64,000 nucleotides of DNA from Gammaproteobacteria bacterium LSUCC0057 (GTDB lineage: Bacteria; Pseudomonadota; Gammaproteobacteria; Pseudomonadales; Porticoccaceae). The stretch covers positions 269,430-333,429 of the forward strand of contig SPIA01000001.1 in the NCBI GenBank assembly GCA_004535795.1, given 5' to 3'. Numbering within the stretch: the stretch's first letter is position 1; every line of letters starts with the position of its first letter. Both the position numbers and the translations under genes were made by a program. Under the pieces are notes generated by a model. The model worked only from the letters and a program-made list of their open reading frames with translations, made no database searches and had not been told where the DNA came from. This document shows, piece after piece, positions 57,972-64,000 of the stretch.

Positions 57972-58393
57972 CGGTCGCAGTAGCGGCGCTGCTGCTGCTC
58001 TGCGCGCGCCAGTTCGCGGCTGCGCTCGGCCTCTGTTAAAAACCTAAATTCACCACTTTCGGCATCGCGCAGCCGCAGCCGCCGGCCGTCGCGAAACAGC
58101 GCCAGGTTATCGCCGGCCTGTTGGCACAAGCGCCGCTGTTGCTCTACATCTAATGCCAGATCGCCCTCAACAACGCTGCCGGGCGGCAGCAGCGCGTCAC
58201 TGCCCGGTGCGGGTGGTGCCACCTCGTTGGGCGCTACTGGGGTTGCCGGCAGCGGCAACGAAGTGGCCGCGGCACGGCTGGGCGGGCGGTCGCCGTAGTG
58301 GACGCGACCCTGCTCGTCGACCCAGCGCAGCACCGGTTCGGCGCCCAGTGGCAGGGTAGCGGCGATCAGCCATAGGGCGAGTAGATAGCGCAC
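57968..58393 (-). CDS. DUF4124 domain exported protein
   Basis: 141 residues from GTG 58393 with GGAG upstream. Signal peptide ([15 protein letters not shown]) followed at once by the DUF4124 phrase [18 protein letters not shown], a small envelope domain of unknown function. A Pro/Ala-rich linker and a basic, Gln-rich C-terminus with two Cys follow. Confidence 0.8.
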   Translation of the reverse strand: MRYLLALWLIAATLPLGAEPVLRWVDEQGRVHYGDRPPSRAAATSLPLPATPVAPNEVAPPAPGSDALLPPGSVVEGDLALDVEQQRRLCQQAGDNLALFRDGRRLRLRDAESGEFRFLTEAERSRELARAEQQQRRYCDR

Positions 58394-58463
58394 GACAGCT
58401 CCAGTCGGTTGGTGGTTACAGCGAGTGTAACAATGCCGCACAGCCCAGCGCTAGCCGCGGTGC

Positions 58464-58491
58464 TTGACTGCTGGCGATTTATTGCCATAAT
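58464..58491 (+). promoter_or_regulatory. Sigma70 promoter of the ilvI operon
   Basis: TTGACT (58464-58469), 16-bp spacer, CATAAT (58486-58491), in the 322-bp gap between the divergent DUF4124 gene and ilvI. A leader of ~220 nt follows with hairpins at 58596-58623 and 58629-58642 (ACCGCC/GGCGGT). No obvious branched-chain-rich leader peptide is seen. Confidence 0.6.
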
Positions 58492-58715
58492 GCGCGCCAT
58501 CTGCTGCGAACCTGCGCAGATACTCACCACCAGCTCGGCATTACCCGTGCCGCTGGTCATGTTTAGCGATGGTGCTGTTACCCGCAGCCGACATCCAGCC
58601 ACCAGCACTTACCAGTGCGGCTGAATTAACCGCCCAGGCGGTCTCCTCTACATGCCCATGCGCTCCCGTCGAGCTGGTAGATAGACCAGCAGCTGCCCCG
58701 CAGCGAGGAGTGATT

Positions 58716-60449
58716 GTGGAAAATTTATCTGGTGGCGATATTGTCATCCGCGCCCTGCGCGATGCTGGCGTCGAGTATGTCTGGGGTTACCCCGGCGGCT
58801 CGGCGCTACACATTTATGATGCTATCTTCCGTCAAGACGACGTCAAACATCTGTTGGTGCGCCATGAGCAGGCTGCGGTTCACGCCGCCGACGGTTTTGC
58901 TCGCGCCACCGGTAAAGTGGGCACGGTACTGGTGACCTCTGGGCCGGGCGCCACCAACGCCATCACCGGTATCGCCACCGCTTACATGGACTCCATTCCG
59001 CTGGTGGTGATCTCCGGCCAGGTGCCGTCATCAAAAATTGGTGAGGACGCCTTCCAAGAGACCGATATGGTTGGTGTCTCGCGACCGATTGTGAAGCACA
59101 GCTTTTTGATTAAGCGCCCCGAAGATATCGCCGCGACCATTGCTAAAGCTTACTACATCGCCTCGACCGGTCGCCCCGGTCCGGTGGTGGTCGATATCCC
59201 CAAAGATATGACCGACCCGGCGATTAAAGTGCCCTACAGCTACCCCAAGCAGGTTAGCATGCGCAGCTACCAGCCCAACGAGCGCGGCCACAGCGGTCAG
59301 ATTAAGCGCGCCTTGAAGACACTGTTGGCCGCAAAGCAGCCAGTTATTTACGCCGGTGGCGGTGTCATTATTGACAACGCCAGCGAGCTGTTGACAACAC
59401 TGGCGCGCAAGCTCAACTACCCGATCACCAACACCCTTATGGGGCTCGGCGCTTACCCCGGCAGCGACCGGCAGTTTATCGGCATGCTCGGTATGCACGG
59501 CACCTACGAGGCCAACCAGGCGATGCACCACGCCGATGTTATTTTTGCGGTGGGGGCGCGTTTTGACGACCGCGTTACCAACGCCACCGATAAGTTTTGC
59601 CCCAACGCGACGATTATTCATATCGATATCGACCCGACTTGTATCTCGAAAACGGTTGGTGCCGATATCCCCATAGTGGGCAGTTGTAAAACGGTGTTGG
59701 GCGATATGCTTGAGCTGCTCGACGCGCTGCCGGCGCCCGACGGCGAGGCGCTGAACCGCTGGTGGGCGACTATTGACGATTGGCGCGCGCGCCACGGCAT
59801 CTACACCGCCGACCGCTTTGAGCCCAGTGGCGGCACGCTGATCAAGCCGCAGGATGTGATTAAGATGTTGCATAAAGTGACCGGCGGTGACGCCTTTGTC
59901 ACCTCCGATGTCGGCCAGCACCAGATGTTCGCGGCGCAGTACTATCTGTTCGATAAGCCGCGGCGTTGGATCAACTCCGGTGGCCTTGGCACCATGGGTT
60001 TTGGCTTGCCGGCGGCGATGGGCGCCCAGTTGGCGTTCCCGGATGCCACGGTCGCCTGTGTCACCGGCGAGGGCAGCATTCAGATGAACATCCAAGAGCT
60101 CTCCACCTGCACCCAGCACGGCCTGCCGGTAAAGATTATCAATCTCAACAACTCGGCGCTGGGCATGGTCCGCCAGTGGCAGGATATGCAGTACAGCGCC
60201 CGCTACGCCAGCAGTGTCTACGAGGATTCGCTGCCTGACTTTGTGGCGCTGACCGAGGCCTACGGCCACGTCGGCATGCGGGTCACTGAGTTCGATCAGC
60301 TCGAGAGCAAGATGCGCGAATGTTTTGCGCTGAAAGATCGCGTGGTGTTTATGGATATCGTCGTCGACCGCGCGGAGCACGTCTACCCGATGCAGATCGC
60401 CGGAAACGCCATGAACGAAATGTGGCTGAGCAAAACGGAGAGAACCTGA
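58716..60449 (+). CDS. ilvI: Acetolactate synthase, large subunit
   Basis: 577 residues from GTG 58716, chosen because AGGAG ends 5 nt before it and [21 protein letters not shown] matches family starts; an ATG at 58569 in frame would add 49 unusual residues. ThDP enzyme making acetolactate/acetohydroxybutyrate. Motifs [45 protein letters not shown], and ThDP-binding [13 protein letters not shown]...[11 protein letters not shown]. Stop overlaps ilvH. Confidence 0.96.
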   Translation: MENLSGGDIVIRALRDAGVEYVWGYPGGSALHIYDAIFRQDDVKHLLVRHEQAAVHAADGFARATGKVGTVLVTSGPGATNAITGIATAYMDSIPLVVISGQVPSSKIGEDAFQETDMVGVSRPIVKHSFLIKRPEDIAATIAKAYYIASTGRPGPVVVDIPKDMTDPAIKVPYSYPKQVSMRSYQPNERGHSGQIKRALKTLLAAKQPVIYAGGGVIIDNASELLTTLARKLNYPITNTLMGLGAYPGSDRQFIGMLGMHGTYEANQAMHHADVIFAVGARFDDRVTNATDKFCPNATIIHIDIDPTCISKTVGADIPIVGSCKTVLGDMLELLDALPAPDGEALNRWWATIDDWRARHGIYTADRFEPSGGTLIKPQDVIKMLHKVTGGDAFVTSDVGQHQMFAAQYYLFDKPRRWINSGGLGTMGFGLPAAMGAQLAFPDATVACVTGEGSIQMNIQELSTCTQHGLPVKIINLNNSALGMVRQWQDMQYSARYASSVYEDSLPDFVALTEAYGHVGMRVTEFDQLESKMRECFALKDRVVFMDIVVDRAEHVYPMQIAGNAMNEMWLSKTERT

Positions 60450-60943
60450 TGCGACGTATTATCTCTATTCTGTTAGAAAATGAGCCGGGTGCGCTGTCGC
60501 GCGTGGTCGGGCTGTTCTCGCAGCGCGGTTACAACATCGACACGCTCAATGTCGCGCCGACCGAAGACCCGACGCTGTCGAGGCTGACGCTCTCCACCAC
60601 CGGCGACGAAAAAATGGTCGAGCAGATCATTAAACAGCTGCATAAATTGATCGATACCATTAAAGTGGTCGACCTCAGCGACGGCCCCCATGTCGAGCGT
60701 GAGTTGATGTTAGTGAAAGTGCGCGCGGTCGGTGCCGAGCAGCGCAGCGAGCTGAAGAACAGCGTGGAAATTTTCCGCGGTCATATTGTCGATGTGACCC
60801 CCTCTAGCTACACCATTCAGCTCGCTGGCGACGGCAAAAAACTCGATGCATTTATCGAGGCGATTCGCGAAGTCGGCACTATGGAAGTGGTCCGCTCGGG
60901 TATATCGGGAATCGCCCGCGGCGAGAAGTTTTTATTGGTGTAG
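60449..60943 (+). CDS. ilvH: Acetolactate synthase, small (regulatory) subunit
   Basis: 164 residues. ACT domain for valine feedback ([30 protein letters not shown], read in parts) and C-terminal activation domain (VKVRAVGAEQRSEL). ATG overlaps the ilvI stop as TGATG. Confidence 0.97.
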   Translation: MRRIISILLENEPGALSRVVGLFSQRGYNIDTLNVAPTEDPTLSRLTLSTTGDEKMVEQIIKQLHKLIDTIKVVDLSDGPHVERELMLVKVRAVGAEQRSELKNSVEIFRGHIVDVTPSSYTIQLAGDGKKLDAFIEAIREVGTMEVVRSGISGIARGEKFLLV

Positions 60944-60967
60944 CGCACTGCACCGCCATTTAATTGA

Positions 60968-62005
<1,038 letters not shown>

Positions 62006-62031
62006 GCGCCCAGCGCCTGGTTTAGCGAGAT

Positions 62032-62061
62032 AAAAACGGCCCTCATCGAGGGCCGTTTTTT
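62032..62061 (+). terminator. Terminator after ilvC
   Basis: AAAAACGGCCCTC / GAGGGCCGTTTTT with loop ATC, then T-run. Both sides A/T-rich as in bidirectional terminators. Confidence 0.92.
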
Positions 62062-62098
62062 GTTATTCTAGCCTCCACATTTTTATGAGGCAGGTCTT

Positions 62099-62887
62099 GT
62101 GGATCAACAGACAACACAACAGCGCCACCTGGCGCTGGACGGCGCAATCAACCTGCGCGATCTCGGTGGCTATGTCGGTCGCGATGGCCGCACGGTGCAG
62201 TGGGGTAAAATCTACCGCTCCGGCCACATGGCAAAAATGAGCGCAGCGGGGCAGCAGCAGTTGTTGGCGCTGGGTATCACTGAGATCCACGATTTCCGCC
62301 GCCCGGAGGAGCGCCAGCGGGCGCCGACCCCGGTCGTCGGTCCGCGCATCGTCGATGGCTACGATATGTCGATCGGCTCGGTATCGAAATTTTGGGACTA
62401 TCTGTTTGCCGGCGGTATGAGCGACCAGCGCGCCTTCGATCTGGTGCTCAACTCCTATCGCAGTTGCGCCGCCGAGGTGGTGCCGGGCTACCGTCAGCTG
62501 TTCAGCCACCTGCTGCGCGACGACTGCGGTGCCACGCTATTCCACTGCGCAGCGGGTAAAGACCGCACGGGCATGGCGGCGGCGTTAATCCTCACGGCGC
62601 TGGGCGTCGACCGCGAGGCGATTATTGAAGATTACATGCTGACCGCTAAATACTTCGACTCTGCGGTGTTGATGGGTCTGATTGAGGAACACCTGCTCAA
62701 CGCCGGTGCCAAAGAGTGGCAACGCAGCTGGTTGGAACCCTACTGCGGCGTCTACCCGGAGTACTTGCTGGGCTTTTTTGAGTCGGTTGATGAACTTTCG
62801 GGCAACATCGATGATTACCTTGAGCAACAGCTCGGTATCGGCGCCGCCGAGCGCGAGGTGCTGGCTGCTCGCTATCTGCAAGGGTAG
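62099..62887 (+). CDS. Protein tyrosine phosphatase (Tyr_phosphatase3 / LipA-like)
   Basis: 262 residues. N-terminal LDGAINLRDLGGYVGRDGR and active-site loop HCAAGKDRTGM with nucleophile Cys-150; the Lys in the loop is typical of this dual-specificity/phosphoinositide-phosphatase group. GTG start with GAGGCAGG. Own transcription unit between two terminators/pssA. Substrate unknown. Confidence 0.88.
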   Translation: MDQQTTQQRHLALDGAINLRDLGGYVGRDGRTVQWGKIYRSGHMAKMSAAGQQQLLALGITEIHDFRRPEERQRAPTPVVGPRIVDGYDMSIGSVSKFWDYLFAGGMSDQRAFDLVLNSYRSCAAEVVPGYRQLFSHLLRDDCGATLFHCAAGKDRTGMAAALILTALGVDREAIIEDYMLTAKYFDSAVLMGLIEEHLLNAGAKEWQRSWLEPYCGVYPEYLLGFFESVDELSGNIDDYLEQQLGIGAAEREVLAARYLQG

Positions 62888-62944
62888 CGAGGGTGTAGAC
62901 TGTCTGCTGTGAGATGAGAGCTGCCAACAACCTATGGAATTTTT

Positions 62945-63820
62945 ATGAGTGACCAACCGGCGCGCAAACGCGGTATTTATTTGCTGCCCAATCTGCTGAC
63001 CACCGCAGCCATGTTTGGCGGCTTCTACGCCATATTGGCCGGTTTTAGCGGCGACTTTGAGATGGCGGCGATCGCCATTTTTGTCGCCATGGTGTTTGAC
63101 GGGCTCGATGGCCGAGTGGCGCGGCTGACCCACACCGAGAGCGATTTTGGCGTGCAGTATGACAGCCTCTCAGACATGGTCTCGTTCGGTGTAGCGCCGG
63201 CGGTCCTCTGTTACAGCTGGATGCTGCAGGGGCTCGGCAAGTTGGGTTGGGCAGCGGCTTTTATTTACGCCTCGTGTGCGGCGTTGCGTCTGGCGCGCTT
63301 TAACACCCAAGTCAAGGGCGACGACAAACGGCATTTTATCGGTGTACCGAGCCCGATCGCCGCCGCCGTGGTGGCGGCTTTTGTCTGGAGTGGCGCGCAG
63401 TTGCAGCCGAGCACCCCGCTAGCGGTGCTGGCCGCACTGGTAACGGTTGGCGCCGGCCTGTTGATGGTGGTCAACCTGCGCTACCCGAGCTTCAAAGAGG
63501 TCGATCTGCACGGCAAAGTGCCATTTGTGGTGATGTTTGCCATTGCTGTCGGTTTTGCCCTGATCAGCATGGACCCGCCAAAGTTTTTCCTGTTATTTGC
63601 GCTGGGTTACTGCGCTATGGCGCCGCTGTTGTGGCTGCAGCGCAAGTGGCGCGGCTCGCCGACCGACGATATTCAACTCAGCGATGAGCAGATAGATGCT
63701 GTGATCGCTGGCCAACCAGAGCGCGATGCAGCGCCCGCTGAGCCGATAGCCGTCGCCGATCAAGGCGATAGCGACAGCGCGGCCAAGCAGCCGTTGGCAA
63801 ACGACGAAAAAACTGGTTGA
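62945..63820 (+). CDS. pssA: CDP-diacylglycerol-serine O-phosphatidyltransferase
   Basis: 291 residues, six to eight membrane helices. CDP-alcohol phosphatidyltransferase motif DGLDGRVARLTHTESDFGVQYDSLSD (positions about 56-81; key Asp, Gly, Ala-Arg, Gly and Asp residues all present). First enzyme of phosphatidylethanolamine synthesis. C-terminal ~50 residues are acidic and disordered. Confidence 0.95.
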   Translation: MSDQPARKRGIYLLPNLLTTAAMFGGFYAILAGFSGDFEMAAIAIFVAMVFDGLDGRVARLTHTESDFGVQYDSLSDMVSFGVAPAVLCYSWMLQGLGKLGWAAAFIYASCAALRLARFNTQVKGDDKRHFIGVPSPIAAAVVAAFVWSGAQLQPSTPLAVLAALVTVGAGLLMVVNLRYPSFKEVDLHGKVPFVVMFAIAVGFALISMDPPKFFLLFALGYCAMAPLLWLQRKWRGSPTDDIQLSDEQIDAVIAGQPERDAAPAEPIAVADQGDSDSAAKQPLANDEKTG

Positions 63821-63828
63821 ATAAGGTT

Positions 63829-63909
63829 ATGTTTCTTTCATACAGCCACTGTTGTCCAGCCGCAAGCGTTACCCTGCGCGTCCTAGCGCTGTGGCGTCTG
63901 CTGCCCTAG
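63829..63909 (+). CDS. Putative leucine-rich leader peptide
   Basis: A 26-codon frame (ATG 63829, TAG 63907) of sequence MFLSYSHCC...TLRVLALWRLLP with six Leu, four of them in the last eight residues, followed by hairpins. Starts 9 bp after pssA with AAGG close before it (spacing short). Looks like an attenuator peptide, most likely for leuA beyond the window end. Could also be a chance ORF. Confidence 0.4.
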   Translation: MFLSYSHCCPAASVTLRVLALWRLLP

Positions 63910-63952
63910 CGGGCATCTCTGTTAAATCCTATTCGCACCGTTATTAGTCGTT

Positions 63953-63981
63953 GAATTCTGCTCCCTCTGGGGCGAGAATTC
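63953..63981 (+). promoter_or_regulatory. Hairpin after the leader ORF
   Basis: GAATTCT / AGAATTC outer stem and CTCC / GGGG inner stem with loop CTCT, followed by the palindrome ACCTAATTAGGT (63984-63995). May be the antiterminator/terminator part of an attenuator; the window ends before a T-run can be judged. Confidence 0.35.
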
Positions 63982-64000
63982 CTACCTAATTAGGTGGTTA

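Noticed and set aside
58409..58624. Short ORF in the ilvI leader as an attenuator peptide
   Set aside because: Not enriched in Val, Ile or Leu near its end and no terminator/antiterminator pair with a T-run.
59031..60380. 449-codon open frame antisense to ilvI
   Set aside because: Shadow frame caused by GC-rich codon use opposite a clearly real gene; no recognisable motifs or start signals.

Overview
The window looks like a chromosomal piece of a marine, heterotrophic gammaproteobacterium carrying proteorhodopsin (SAR92 / Cellvibrionales-like is my inference). The reasons are a green-type proton-pumping rhodopsin linked to a complete retinal pathway, housekeeping blocks in gammaproteobacterial order (lptF-lptG beside pepA-holC-valS; rpsF-rpsR-DUF2232-rplI-dnaB; ilvI-ilvH-ilvC ... 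pssA), and a TonB receptor with exported hydrolases. The first ~3.6 kb is visibly more AT-rich than the rest. GTG and TTG starts and 1-8 nt overlaps between genes are common.

Layout. 1-3.0 kb: a mobile or island-like stretch with a truncated unknown gene, a tyrosine recombinase, a small XRE regulator facing it across a 21-bp palindrome, and an unknown protein. 3.0-3.67 kb: long non-coding gap. 3.67-10.76 kb: proteorhodopsin, a strong hairpin, then the coupled operon crtE-crtI-crtB-crtY-blh-fni, which makes beta-carotene and cleaves it to retinal. 11.0-12.9 kb: a CASTOR/POLLUX-type ion channel. 13.0-22.9 kb: an exopolysaccharide export/polymerisation set (O-antigen ligase/polymerase, Wza-like, Ala-rich secreted protein, outer-membrane barrel, Wzc-like tyrosine kinase, PHP phosphatase, LuxR-type regulator with a 23-base homopolymer, WecA/MraY-like transferase) with no ordinary glycosyltransferases or flippase. 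A tRNA-Leu(CAA) follows.

23.2-25.4 kb: queA-tgt (queuosine). 25.5-42.0 kb: a catabolic region with an MhpA-like FAD hydroxylase, DUF2783, TonB receptor, lipoprotein amidohydrolase, HDAC-like deacetylase, Tat-exported amidase, a full malonate module (malonyl-CoA decarboxylase, MadL, MadM, MatB), a decayed membrane-protein gene, and on the opposite strand a VOC protein, fumarylacetoacetase and maleylacetoacetate isomerase. Together these look like uptake, de-acylation and ring cleavage of an aromatic amide/ester-type substrate with malonate as a side product. The substrate cannot be read from sequence.

42.1-64 kb: core genes: rep, valS, holC, pepA (minus strand); lptF, lptG, rlmB, rpsF, rpsR, rplI, dnaB, panC; ilvI, ilvH, ilvC behind a good sigma70 promoter; a tyrosine phosphatase; pssA; and at the very end a leucine-rich short ORF followed by hairpins that resembles an attenuator for a gene beyond the window. 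The best leads are the poly-C tract in the LuxR-type gene, the catabolic/malonate region, the opsin-crtE hairpin, the terminator that abuts the wzc ribosome-binding site, and the putative leader peptide.
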